NCBI GenBank assembly: GCA_016717005.1
Contig: JADJUF010000037.1
Span: 372,001-436,000 of the forward strand
Direction of reading: 5' to 3'
Origin: Myxococcales bacterium
GTDB lineage: Bacteria > Myxococcota_A > Polyangia > Haliangiales > Haliangiaceae
DNA length: 64,000 nucleotides
Below are positions 1-8,465 of this stretch, piece after piece. Within the stretch, counting starts at the first letter, position 1. Each line of letters opens with the position of its first letter. Position numbers and translations under genes: made by a program. The notes beneath the pieces are model-generated. The model was not told the origin of the DNA, did no database searches, and saw only the letters and a program-made list of their open reading frames with translations.

Positions 1-130
1 TGATCACCGTTGGTCGCCGCCAACTGCTGCGCCGGCCGTGCGTGAGCTCCACGCCGGGCGCAGCACCGGTGCGCGCGCGGGGCCCGACCCATGCCCCTCA
101 GGAAGTCCCCTGGACCGCGCCTCGATCGAC

Positions 131-136
131 TATCCT
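131..136 (+). promoter_or_regulatory. -10 box TATCCT, leaderless-type promoter
   Basis: TATCCT ends 6 nt before the ATG at 143, with no Shine-Dalgarno sequence. It matches the TANNNT box found at the same distance before 13 other starts in this window. No clear -35 element is seen. Confidence 0.55.
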
Positions 137-142
137 TGACGG

Positions 143-916
143 ATGCGGTTCGCCATCGCCGATGACCTCGCTCCACCGGGACGTGCGCGCCGGGGCGTGT
201 GGCTCGCCGCCGCGCTCACGGCCGGGCTCGCCGCCGCGGTGCTGGGTGTCCGGCGTTCGGACGAACGTCCGCGCATCGAGCTGGACACGCTCGCGGCCAC
301 CGACTGCTCGGGCTGGGGCCGCGCGGAGCGCATCGACCCGACCGCGATGGCGCCCTCGACCCGCGCGCTGTTCGACGATCTGCTGACCGGGCGACGCGAC
401 GCGCTGCTGGCGCGGTTCGATCGCGGCCGCGCCACCGCCGCGCGCGCGTTCGACGACGTCCAGGGCTTCGGCCGCTTCGAGCGCTTCACGAGCGTGGCGC
501 GCGCGCGCACCCGCTACACCGCGTTCGTGGCGTTCGAGCGCGGCGAGGCCGACGTCACCACCTGGTACGCGTGCGACGGCCGCCCGCGGCTGACGCTCGG
601 GCACTTCACGCCCTGGAGCGCGCCGTCGCGGGCCTACGGCGGCGCCGTGGCCCCGGCCGCGGCCTGGATGATCGCCCAGGGCCGGATGGCGCCCGAGGGC
701 GCCGTCCGTGCCACCCCCCTGGTCCTGTGGTCGGCCGACGCTCGCCAGCCGGTCGCCGACGGCACGACGCTGATCGTCCCGGTGCTGGTCGACGACCAGG
801 TCCGGATCGCGCGCGTGCTCGTGCGCGCGACGCTCGACGGTCGCGCCTGGCGCTTCGAGCCCCTCGAGGCGACGAGGTTCCCGACCTGGCTCGGCGCGGC
901 CGCGCGACCCTTCTGA
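143..916 (+). CDS. Hypothetical protein with N-terminal membrane anchor
   Basis: A 257-residue protein not assigned to a family. After a short basic start, residues about 19-37 form one hydrophobic Ala/Leu-rich segment, so the protein is probably anchored in the inner membrane with the rest outside, or exported. The remainder is Arg/Ala-rich with two Cys (in TDCSG and YACDG) that could pair in the periplasm. The start is supported by the TATCCT box 6 nt upstream. It lies 70 bp before the thioesterase gene on the same strand, and nothing links the two functionally. The 142 bases upstream hold no gene that can be supported. Confidence 0.6.
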   Translation: MRFAIADDLAPPGRARRGVWLAAALTAGLAAAVLGVRRSDERPRIELDTLAATDCSGWGRAERIDPTAMAPSTRALFDDLLTGRRDALLARFDRGRATAARAFDDVQGFGRFERFTSVARARTRYTAFVAFERGEADVTTWYACDGRPRLTLGHFTPWSAPSRAYGGAVAPAAAWMIAQGRMAPEGAVRATPLVLWSADARQPVADGTTLIVPVLVDDQVRIARVLVRATLDGRAWRFEPLEATRFPTWLGAAARPF

Positions 917-986
917 TCGCCGCCGCGACGCGGACGACCACGGCAGGGCGGTTGCGCCGCGCCCGCGCGGGGGCGAAAGTGCCGCG

Positions 987-1874
987 ATGACGACCGTCCT
1001 GGACGAGCTGATCGCGCGCCTCGAGCTCGAGCGGATCGAAGAGAACCTCTTCCGCGGCCAGAGCCAGGACCTCGGCTGGGGCCGGGTGTTCGGCGGCCAG
1101 GTCCTGGGCCAGGCGCTGTCGGCGGCCGAGCAGACCGTGCCAGCCGAGCGGATGGTCCACTCGTTCCACGGCTACTTCTTGCGCTCCGGCGACGTCGCCA
1201 AGCCGATCGTCTTCACGGTCGATCCGATCCGCGACGGCCACAGCTTCACGACCCGCCGGGTCGTCGCGGTCCAGGACGGCCGCGCGATCTTCAGCATGGC
1301 GGCGTCGTTCCAGATCGAGGAGCCCGGCTTCGAGCACCAGGCCGCGCCGATGCCCGACGTGCCCGACCCCGACGAGCTGCTGTCGGAGCGCGCGCTCGGC
1401 GAGCGCTACCTCGCGGCGCTGCCCGCGGGCGCCCGCGACGCGATCCCGGCGGCGATCCGCGAGCGCGTCGTCGCCGAGCGCCCGATCGAGATCCGGCCGG
1501 TGGCGCCGCTGCCGCCGGTGCACCCGCCCGCCCGCGAGCCCCGCCGGCAGGTCTGGTTCCGCGCCAACGGCGCGCTGCCCGACCGCCGCGCGATCCACGA
1601 GCTGGTGCTGGCCTACGCGTCCGACTTCCACCTGCTGGGCACGGCGCTGCAGCCGCACGCGGTCGGCTGGCTGACCCCGGCCATCCAGGTCGCCAGCCTC
1701 GATCACGCGATGTGGTTCCACCGCCCGTTCCGCTTCGACGACTGGCTGCTCTACGACTGCGACAGCCCGTCGGCGCAAGGCGGCCGCGGCCTCGCGCACG
1801 GCCGGTGGTTCACCCGCGACGGCCGGCTGGTGGCGTCGACGATGCAGGAGGGCCTGATCCGCGACCGGCGCTAG
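987..1874 (+). CDS. tesB: Acyl-CoA thioesterase II (TesB family)
   Basis: Hydrolyses acyl-CoA to free fatty acid and CoA in the cytoplasm. The 295 residues match the usual TesB length and double-hotdog layout: first hotdog about 20-115 (WGRVFGGQVLGQAL, HSFHGYFLRSGD), second about 185-292. The catalytic trio by family comparison is Asp213 (ASDFHLL), Ser237 in the Thr/Ser position (VASLDHAMWFH) and Gln287 (STMQEG). Arg- and Pro-rich residues 165-187 form the linker. Family assignment is secure; the preferred chain length cannot be read from the sequence. It is a stand-alone gene. Its stop is followed after 13 bp by a 73-bp tandem repeat copied from the end of the convergent gene. Confidence 0.93.
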   Translation: MTTVLDELIARLELERIEENLFRGQSQDLGWGRVFGGQVLGQALSAAEQTVPAERMVHSFHGYFLRSGDVAKPIVFTVDPIRDGHSFTTRRVVAVQDGRAIFSMAASFQIEEPGFEHQAAPMPDVPDPDELLSERALGERYLAALPAGARDAIPAAIRERVVAERPIEIRPVAPLPPVHPPAREPRRQVWFRANGALPDRRAIHELVLAYASDFHLLGTALQPHAVGWLTPAIQVASLDHAMWFHRPFRFDDWLLYDCDSPSAQGGRGLAHGRWFTRDGRLVASTMQEGLIRDRR

Positions 1875-1887
1875 CGCGCGCGGCTCA

Positions 1888-2046
1888 GCGCCGACACGTC
1901 GACCATCACGCGCGCGTCAGCGGCGCCAGGCCACGCCCACCGACGCGGCCCGCTCGCCGAGCGCCGACACGTCGACCATCACGCGCGCGTCAGCGGCGCC
2001 AGGCCACGCCCACCGACGCGGCCCGCTCGCCGAGCGCCGACACGTC
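1888..2046. repeat. 73-bp tandem repeat copying a gene 3' end
   Basis: Two essentially identical 73-bp units start at 1888 and 1961, and a third start at 2034 continues into the intact minus-strand gene. On the minus strand the unit encodes the last ~18 codons (VSALGERAASVGVAWRR) plus the stop. The terminal part of that gene has therefore been duplicated beyond its own stop codon. Confidence 0.85.
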
Positions 2047-2706
2047 CACCATCACCGACCACGCGTCGCCGATCGTCACGCTGGCGCCGGCGCCGAGCTG
2101 CACGTGGTAGGCGTCGGTGCCGGTCACGCCGGCGCCGTCGACGGTCCAGAGCACCGGGCCGCCGAACCCGCGCGCGAGCACGTACGGCATCACCGGGCCG
2201 AACCGCCGCCCGGCGCTGACGCCGATCCGCGCGTCGACCGCGACCAGGCCCTCGGTCGGCGCGCCGGCCATGACCTCGGTCGTGGTCACGCGCGACGCGC
2301 CCACCGACAGCGTGCCGTGCACGAACCACGGCCCCCAGGTCCACGGCCGCGCCGCGGCGATCGCGCCGACCACGCCGGGCCCGAGGTCGTGGGTGCGGCC
2401 GGCGCCGGCGATCGTGCCGTCGAGGACCGCGCCGATCGACGCGCGCAGGCTGAGCTGCGACGGCCGCACCTGCCCGACCGACACCATCACCGCCTGCTGA
2501 TCGAGATCGAAGTCGCGGTCGCCCTCGAACACCAGCCGCGTCGCCGACGCCGCGCCGGCCGCGCTGACGAAGTACGTCGTCGTCGGCGTCGCGTGACCCT
2601 CACACCCCGTCGGACCGACGGGCGCGCCGATGCCTCAAGCCTCGGCGCGACGGGGCGCGGCGGGGATCGACACGACCAGGGCAGCGACCGAGACCAGCGC
2701 GCGCAT
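1990..2706 (-). pseudogene. Secreted beta-rich protein, broken by in-frame TGA
   Basis: Read from ATG 2706, the frame encodes a textbook signal peptide (MRALVSVAALVVSIPAAP...AEA), then TGA at 2637-2635, then continues in the same frame with a Gly/Thr-rich sequence (GPTGCEGHATP, TTTYFVSAAG) into about 215 further residues ending VGVAWRR. The alternating hydrophobic pattern and aromatic strand ends suggest an outer-membrane or secreted beta-structure; no family was recognised. The stop falls exactly at the signal/mature junction, so the gene is interrupted by one nonsense change (or a base-call error). If translated at all, the rest would have to start internally, for example at GTG 2532, without a signal. 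Its 3' end is tandemly duplicated at 1888-2046. Confidence 0.6.
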
Positions 2707-2773
2707 CGCGGCACCTTGGCCGATCTCGCGCGGCGCGCAACCGCGGCGCCGTGCCGATCACGCCGCCGCCGGC

Positions 2774-2779
2774 TATGGT
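2774..2779 (+). promoter_or_regulatory. -10 box TATGGT, leaderless-type promoter
   Basis: TATGGT ends 6 nt before ATG 2786. It also decides the start of the thioredoxin-like lipoprotein against an in-frame upstream ATG at 2630. Confidence 0.55.
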
Positions 2780-2785
2780 CGCGCG

Positions 2786-3277
2786 ATGCGCGCGGCGGTG
2801 CTGATCTCGATCCTCGCGGGCGCGTGCGCCCGGCCGACCCCGGCGCCGACCGCGGTCGCCGCCGCCCAGGCGCCGCCGCTGCCGGCGCTCAGCTACCCGC
2901 TGCGCGACGGCGGGACCTGGCGCAGCGCCGACACGCTCGGCACCGTCGCGGTGATCGACGTGTGGGCCAGCTACTGCAAGCCGTGCCGGAAGTCGTTCCC
3001 GCACCTGAACCAGCTCGCGGAGGATCCCACGGTCGCGGTGCTCGGGCTGTCGGTCGACGAGGACGACGCCGCGGTCACTGCGTTCCTGGCCGAGATCCCC
3101 GCGCGCTTCCCGATCGCCCGGGACCGCACCCAGTCGGTCGAGGACGCGCCGCTGGCGATCACCAAGCTCCCGACCGTGCTGGTCGTCGACGCCGCCGGCC
3201 GCGTCCGGCTCCGACTCGAGGAGCCACGCGAGACCGACTACGCGTCCTTGCCCGCCGTGATCGCCTCGATCCGCTGA
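2786..3277 (+). CDS. TlpA/thioredoxin-like lipoprotein
   Basis: A periplasm-facing thiol-disulfide protein of 163 residues. Residues 1-13 are a lipoprotein signal with lipobox LAGAC (Cys14). A Pro/Ala linker follows, then a thioredoxin fold with the redox motif WASYCKPC (Cys64, Cys67), a conserved acidic VDEDD stretch and the cis-Pro loop KLPTV. This is typical of TlpA/ResA-type reductases that keep apo-cytochromes or other exported cysteines reduced; the partner is unknown. The start at 2786 is favoured by the lipoprotein signal and the TATGGT box 6 nt upstream. Its last 40 bp overlap a small convergent gene. The gene is divergent from the broken secreted-protein gene. Confidence 0.85.
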   Translation: MRAAVLISILAGACARPTPAPTAVAAAQAPPLPALSYPLRDGGTWRSADTLGTVAVIDVWASYCKPCRKSFPHLNQLAEDPTVAVLGLSVDEDDAAVTAFLAEIPARFPIARDRTQSVEDAPLAITKLPTVLVVDAAGRVRLRLEEPRETDYASLPAVIASIR

Positions 3278-3429
3278 GCGGGCGCCGCGTCCCCCGCGCG
3301 CGTCACCGTGCCCAGCGACACCATCAACTGGTACAGCGCCCCGACCTGCGCGAGGCGCGCCTCGATCTCGTCGGCCGACAGCTCGACCTGGCGCGGCGCC
3401 GGGGCGTCAGGCGTCGCCGTCATCGTCAC
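3238..3429 (-). CDS. Small hypothetical protein coupled to nucleotidyltransferase
   Basis: A 63-residue polypeptide that starts 23 bp inside the end of the upstream nucleotidyltransferase gene, so the two are probably translationally coupled. Residues about 15-45 (VELSADEIEARLAQVGALYQ) look like an amphipathic helix; the N-terminus is Pro/Ala-rich. No family recognised. The pairing with a minimal nucleotidyltransferase recalls MNT-type toxin-antitoxin pairs, but the protein lacks a visible HEPN motif (RX4-6H), so that reading is weak. Confidence 0.5.
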   Translation of the reverse strand: MTMTATPDAPAPRQVELSADEIEARLAQVGALYQLMVSLGTVTRAGDAAPAQRIEAITAGKDA

Positions 3430-3892
3430 CTCCTTCGAGCGCCGCGATGTCGGCGAGGTCCTGCGGTCGGGCCGCGAGCCGCTTCATGACGATCAGGCCG
3501 GCGCGCGAGACGATCTCGACGGGTCGTCCACGCCAGACCACGGTCTGGCGTGTGCGCCACGGCTCCGCCAAGGTCGCACCGACCACCCGCAGATCGAGCG
3601 ACAGCAGCGCGCCGGTTGGGGCATCGAGCTTGGAGACACGCTGGACCTCACGCGGGGTGCCCGTCCGTACGCCGAAAGTCATCGATCGTGCCGGGATATC
3701 GAAGCCGATCCCGCGCGCGGTCGCCAGCGCGAGCGCCAGCTGCGCGGGCTCGACCAAGACGTCGATGTCCATCGTCGCGCGTGGATACCCGTGGATCGCC
3801 ACCGCCAGCCCGCCGCACAGCGCGTACTGGACCCCAGCCGCCGCGAACGCCTCGATGACCCCCTCGAGCTCTGCGATCAGGTCGAGCGCCAC
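3407..3892 (-). CDS. Nucleotidyltransferase-fold protein (AbiEii/DUF6036-like)
   Basis: About 161 residues from GTG 3892. It carries the nucleotidyltransferase signature: Gly27-Gly28 in YALCGGLAVAIHG, then the metal-binding pair MDIDVLV (Asp42, Asp44). Further basic and hydrophobic segments follow (FDIPARSMTF, LIVMKRLAARPQDLADIAAL); the last motif is typical of stand-alone nucleotidyltransferase-like proteins of the AbiEii/DUF6036 kind. Such proteins transfer NMPs to tRNA or protein in some toxin systems, but substrate cannot be read here. The GTG start is chosen because a TACAGT box ends exactly 6 nt upstream; longer frames reach 3994 without a matching signal. Operon with the 63-residue protein downstream. 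Confidence 0.7.
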   Translation of the reverse strand: MALDLIAELEGVIEAFAAAGVQYALCGGLAVAIHGYPRATMDIDVLVEPAQLALALATARGIGFDIPARSMTFGVRTGTPREVQRVSKLDAPTGALLSLDLRVVGATLAEPWRTRQTVVWRGRPVEIVSRAGLIVMKRLAARPQDLADIAALEGGDDDGDA

Positions 3893-3898
3893 GCCGTC

Positions 3899-3904
3899 AC
3901 TGTA
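3899..3904 (-). promoter_or_regulatory. -10 box TACAGT, leaderless-type promoter
   Basis: On the minus strand TACAGT is followed by GACGGC and then GTG 3892, a 6-nt spacing. It fixes the start of the nucleotidyltransferase gene. Confidence 0.5.
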
Positions 3905-4001
3905 GCGATGGCGGCCGCGTTCGACCAGATCGGCCCGCGCGCTGACCCAACCGTATGGAATCAGACACGAATCTAGCCGGGTCGTGGGTCGCATCGCCGC
4001 C

Positions 4002-4031
4002 TTGCCTTTCGCCGCTGGGGCGTGCTAGATC
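4002..4031 (+). promoter_or_regulatory. Candidate sigma-70 promoter of rpsB
   Basis: TTGCCT (4002-4007) lies 18 nt upstream of TAGATC (4026-4031), with TG one base before the -10 hexamer (extended -10). It lies upstream of a ~100-nt leader before rpsB, unlike the leaderless promoters elsewhere in the window. Not proven. Confidence 0.4.
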
Positions 4032-4140
4032 GCGCCCTCTTAACTCCCACGGTGGCCGAGGTCCTCGTCCGTGCCCGCAGAGCGGGTGTCAGGGGACCGT
4101 TGAAGCGCCGGAGGCCCAACGGAAACGAGAGGTTACGCAC

Positions 4141-5040
<900 letters not shown>

Positions 5041-5215
5041 GCCCGCGTTCGCGCGAGGACGCCCCGGTCCGCCGGGGCTGCCCGCGCGGGCTGGACCGGC
5101 GGGGACCGCGCGCGCGGCACGCTGACCGACGGCTGGACGCGACCGCTGCGGCCGGCCCCAACGCACGAACTCTGGACGCCGCGACAGTCGCGGCTTCGCT
5201 ATTCAGGAGACCGCC

Positions 5216-5872
5216 ATGGCTGAAGTGACCGCCCCGATGATCAAGGACCTGCGCGAGCGCACTGGCGCCGGCATGGCCGACTGCAAGAAGGCGCTCGTCG
5301 AGTGCGCCGCCGACATGGAGAAGGCCATCGACTTCCTCCGCGCCAAGGGCCTGGCCAAGGCCGCCAAGAAGGCGGGCCGCGAGGCCACCGAGGGCGCGGT
5401 CGTGTCGTACATCCACGGCAACGGCCGCATCGGCGTGCTCGTCGAGATCAACTGCGAGACCGACTTCGTGGCGCGCAACGACGACTTCGTCACGTTCACC
5501 AAGGACGTCGCGATGCAGATCGCCGCGATGGGCCCGCAGTTCGTCCGCCGCGAGGACGTCGCCGAGGACGTGATCGCGCGCGAGCGCGCCGTGCTCGTCG
5601 CCAAGGCGGTCGAGACCGGCAAGCCCGAGGCGATCGCCCAGAAGATGGTCGAGGGTCAGCTCTCGAAGTGGCTCAAGGAGATCTGCCTCCTCGACCAGCC
5701 GTTCGTGAAGAACCCCGACAAGACGATCGAGCAGCTCCAGCAGGAGCTCGTCGCCAAGATCGGCGAGAACATCCGCGTCCGCCGCTTCACGCGCTTCGAG
5801 CTCGGCGAGGGCCTCGAGAAGAAGCAGACCGACTTCGCCGCCGAGGTCGCGCAGGCCGCCGGCCTCGCCTGA
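5216..5872 (+). CDS. tsf: Elongation factor Ts
   Basis: Guanine-nucleotide exchange factor that regenerates EF-Tu-GTP in the cytoplasm. The 218 residues show the N-terminal UBA-like module (MIKDLRERTGAGMADCKKAL), the exchange core with the signature CETDFVARND near residue 80, and a coiled/C-terminal part. At 218 residues it is the short form without the extended C-terminal subdomain of the ~280-residue E. coli protein. CAGGAGACC before ATG 5216 is a good ribosome binding site. It is followed by a strong terminator and then by repeats, not by pyrH as in most bacteria. Confidence 0.97.
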   Translation: MAEVTAPMIKDLRERTGAGMADCKKALVECAADMEKAIDFLRAKGLAKAAKKAGREATEGAVVSYIHGNGRIGVLVEINCETDFVARNDDFVTFTKDVAMQIAAMGPQFVRREDVAEDVIARERAVLVAKAVETGKPEAIAQKMVEGQLSKWLKEICLLDQPFVKNPDKTIEQLQQELVAKIGENIRVRRFTRFELGEGLEKKQTDFAAEVAQAAGLA

Positions 5873-5893
5873 TCCCATCCCTCGCACGTCCCA

Positions 5894-5929
5894 CGGGCTC
5901 GCCACACCGGCGGGCCCGTCCTCGTTTTC
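5894..5929 (+). terminator. Rho-independent terminator after tsf
   Basis: A 10-bp stem (5894-5903 paired with 5909-5918, one G-T wobble) with loop ACACC is followed by TCCTCGTTTT. It ends the rpsB-tsf transcript 21 bp after the tsf stop. Confidence 0.7.
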
Positions 5930-6265
5930 GGGGACAGGCTCCTGGGTCCCAACCCGCTGGAATCGCTCACGAATTCAGCCCTACCGCGGCGGATTTGGGG
6001 ACAGGCTCCGGGGTCCCAACCCGCTGGAATCGCTCACGAATTCAGCCCTACCGCGGCGGAATTAGGGACAGGCTCCGGGGTCCCAACCCGCTAGAATCGC
6101 TCACGAATTCAGCCATACCGCGGCGGATTTGGGGACAGGCTCCGGGGTCCCAACCCGCTGGAATCGCTCACGAATTCAGCCCTACCGCGGCGGAATTAGG
6201 GACAGGCTCCGGGGTCCCAACCCGCTGGAATCGCTCACGAATTCAGCCCTACCGCGGCGGATTTG
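5930..6265. repeat. 67-bp GGGACAGGCTC repeat array, five units
   Basis: Five direct units begin GGGACAGGCTC at 5931, 5998, 6065, 6132 and 6199, exactly 67 bp apart, each ending TACCGCGGCGGA plus a short tail. The tails alternate (ATTTG, ATTAG, ATTTG, ATTAG, ATTTG), so the true unit may be a 134-bp dimer. Degenerate partial units continue to about 6370 (CAACCATCCGGAA, GAACCATCTGGAA). An inverted GGGACAGGCTC core lies at 6425-6435. The same family recurs at 24411-24545. There are no unique spacers, so this is not CRISPR. The whole 5873-6578 interval has no gene that can be supported. Confidence 0.9.
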
Positions 6266-6578
6266 CGCAGGTCTCAACCATCCGGAACCAAAGGGCTTTT
6301 TTGCGTCACCGGGGCCGCCGCTGTCGGCTTTGAACCATCTGGAATCTATCGGGTTTCCCGGCGAGCGGAGATCCTGACGCGGTAGCGCCAAAAACCAAAT
6401 TAGTTACAGTATGTTGAGACCTAGGAGCCTGTCCCCATCGAAGATCACGTTTGGCGGAGGCTGACAGGGGCTTGGCGACCTGGACCAGATCCTGACGGCT
6501 GACAGCCGGCATCGCCATCCACAGCCAAGTGATCCTGAGCGGTTGTGGGCCATGACCATAGGTTCGGTGGCTGGACCG

Positions 6579-7865
6579 ATGGTTGCAATGTGGCCGGTCG
6601 TGCTCAAGACGATCTCTACGCTGCTGGTTCTCGTACTCAGCGCCCACGGCGCTACCGCCGCCCCCGGCGACCTCGCGGTCGGCGCCGCCCAGCTCGATCT
6701 ACTGCCGCGGCGCGACCTGATGTCCGAGGACGCGACCGGACCGTACTGGCACGCCGCCGCGTTCGCGCAGGTGACCGCGGGGTCCGCCAGCGGCCCCGAC
6801 GTCGGCGTCGGCGCGGCCGCCGCGGTCTCGGGCATCGGGTGCGATGTGGTCAGCGGCTCGGTCCAGGGCCGGGTGCGCCCGCTCGAGGAGCAGCGCGCGG
6901 TCGCCAGCGCGCAGTGGGGCCTGTGCCTGTCGCGCGTGCTCATGACGTTCGAGATGAGCGGCGTGCACGAGCTCGGCGTGGCCCCGGCGCTCGATCGCCG
7001 GCAGTCGATCTGGCGGCGCCGCTACGACGCCGACTACGAGCGCATCGTGGTCGGCGTCGGCGAGCTCTGGAGGAACGACATCCGGCACCGCCACGCGATC
7101 GCGATGGTGACGATCGGCCACGGCACGATCGCGCAGCACGACGACCTCGGCGCGCGCGCGATCACGCAGCTCGATCTCGACGTGACGTTCTACTGGTACC
7201 ACTACGCGGGCGCCGCGCTCGACGCCAAGCTCGAGGTGCTGGCCGTCGGCGCCAGCGGGCTCAAGTCGGGCACCGACGATCACGGCGGCGTCGCCAGCAC
7301 GTTCGCGCCGCTGCGCGCGTCGCTCGACGGCGGCAGCTGGTTCGCGTCGGCCCACGGCGGCTGGGGCATGACCGGCGGCACGCTGTCGGCGTCGAGCGAG
7401 ACCAAGGTCGACGGCGAGGTCGTCGACGGCTGGGCCGAGACGATCGATGGCGCCGGCCTGCCCGAGCTCATCATCCCGGTCGGCCAGGCCACCCTCGGCG
7501 TCCGCCACGGCGGGTGGTCGGCCAGCGCGTCGGTCGGCCGCGCGGTCTACCCGACCTTCGACAGCAACGTCGCGGCCGAGGAGCGCGCCAGCGCGCGGCT
7601 CGACGGCGCGATCGGCAAGACCACCGTGGCGCTGGCGCCGTTCGCGACCCGCACCCGGACCTGGACCCGCGACGCCGGCAGCTCCGTCGGGCGCGCGCTC
7701 GGCGCGTCGGCGACCGCGGGCCGGCCGCTCACCGACGCGCTCCGCCTCGACGTCTACGGCGAGCTGGGCGTGTCGCCGTACGCGCGCCTCGACGGTGATC
7801 GCGCACCGGTCGCGACCCTCGGCGGGCAGGTGCTGGTGGCGCTCACCGCCCGGGTCGAGCGCTGA
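6579..7865 (+). CDS. Hypothetical exported, probably outer-membrane protein
   Basis: About 428 residues. The N-terminus (WPVVLKTISTLLVLVLSAHGATA-AP) is a clear Sec signal peptide. The mature part has regular alternation of polar and apolar residues with many Gly/Ala/Tyr/Trp strand motifs (FYWYHYAGAALDAKLEVLAV, GGQVLVALTARVER), consistent with a beta-barrel or beta-sandwich. No family recognised. Start could be ATG 6579, 6588 or the first ATG 6543; the later ones give the best signal peptide. It sits inside the usual tsf-pyrH interval, next to the repeat array, and is convergent with a small minus-strand gene pair. Confidence 0.65.
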   Translation: MVAMWPVVLKTISTLLVLVLSAHGATAAPGDLAVGAAQLDLLPRRDLMSEDATGPYWHAAAFAQVTAGSASGPDVGVGAAAAVSGIGCDVVSGSVQGRVRPLEEQRAVASAQWGLCLSRVLMTFEMSGVHELGVAPALDRRQSIWRRRYDADYERIVVGVGELWRNDIRHRHAIAMVTIGHGTIAQHDDLGARAITQLDLDVTFYWYHYAGAALDAKLEVLAVGASGLKSGTDDHGGVASTFAPLRASLDGGSWFASAHGGWGMTGGTLSASSETKVDGEVVDGWAETIDGAGLPELIIPVGQATLGVRHGGWSASASVGRAVYPTFDSNVAAEERASARLDGAIGKTTVALAPFATRTRTWTRDAGSSVGRALGASATAGRPLTDALRLDVYGELGVSPYARLDGDRAPVATLGGQVLVALTARVER

Positions 7866-7959
7866 CCCGCGCGCGATCAGCACCGGCGCGCGCGTCCCCG
7901 ACGCTGGTCAGGGCCGCGCCGAGCGCCAGCGCGCCGACCAGGCGGACGCGGGCGCTCAT
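7843..7959 (-). CDS. Possible 38-residue exported peptide
   Basis: From ATG 7959 the frame reads MSARVRLVGALALGAALTSV... and continues with Asp/Arg/Ala residues to a stop at 7843. The first ~24 residues look like a signal peptide, but almost nothing remains after cleavage. It begins 10 bp after the stop of the upstream minus-strand gene and overlaps the convergent gene's end by 23 bp. It may be a truncated remnant rather than a functional peptide. Confidence 0.3.
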   Translation of the reverse strand: MSARVRLVGALALGAALTSVGDARAGADRARVSARPGR

Positions 7960-7968
7960 CCGACGACC

Positions 7969-8376
7969 TCAGGGCGTCGGGTGGAAGCAGTCGGTGCGGC
8001 CGGGCGCGTCGTCGCTGCCGACGCCGCGCTGGTGGTAGCTCACGCACGGATGCCCGTGCACCTCCTCGACGGCGGGCGCCGGCGGCGCGGGCGGCGCGGG
8101 CGGCGCGGGCGGTGCCGGCGGTGCCGGTGGCGCAGGGTGATCGTGGCCGTGGCGCCCTGGGCATGACCTCGGCGCGTCGGGCGGGGCCACCATCGCCGCC
8201 GGCGTGGGGGGCGGCGGCGCCCCGCGGCCCGACATCATCAGCGCCATCGCGGTGGCGCCGGCCATCGCGGCCGACGTGATGATCGCGATCAGCAGCATCG
8301 GGCGTCGGGCGTCGACGCGCGGGGCCTCGACCTCACGACGGATCTGCGGATCGACGAGGGTGTCGCGCTGCTCCAT
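7969..8376 (-). CDS. Membrane-anchored Pro-rich protein, hypothetical
   Basis: 135 residues: a short polar N-terminus (MEQRDTLVDPQIRREVE), one transmembrane segment at about residues 27-50 (LLIAIITSAAMAGATAMALMM), a Pro/Ala stretch with repeated PAP units, then a short His/Cys-containing tail (VHGHPCVSYHQRG, RTDCFHPTP). The two Cys and several His of the tail could bind metal or pair outside the membrane; this is inference. ATG 8376 is chosen because TACGCT ends 6 nt before it; an upstream in-frame ATG has no such support. Divergent from pyrH. Confidence 0.55.
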   Translation of the reverse strand: MEQRDTLVDPQIRREVEAPRVDARRPMLLIAIITSAAMAGATAMALMMSGRGAPPPPTPAAMVAPPDAPRSCPGRHGHDHPAPPAPPAPPAPPAPPAPPAPAVEEVHGHPCVSYHQRGVGSDDAPGRTDCFHPTP

Positions 8377-8382
8377 CCCATG

Positions 8383-8388
8383 AGCGTA
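8383..8388 (-). promoter_or_regulatory. -10 box TACGCT, leaderless-type promoter
   Basis: On the minus strand TACGCT is followed by CATGGG and the ATG at 8376, a 6-nt spacing. Confidence 0.5.
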
Positions 8389-8465
8389 GCACTCCCGGCG
8401 CCGAGGCGACCGAGGAACCGCGGGCCCTAGGCAAGCGCCCGTCACACCTGTAAGTTCGCGCGCAC

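Noticed and set aside
2635..2637. Selenocysteine codon
   Set aside because: TGA lies at a signal-peptide junction where no redox residue is expected, and no SECIS-like hairpin directly after it was recognised. A nonsense change is simpler.
5930..6265. CRISPR array
   Set aside because: The 67-bp units are contiguous with no unique spacers, and no cas genes are present.
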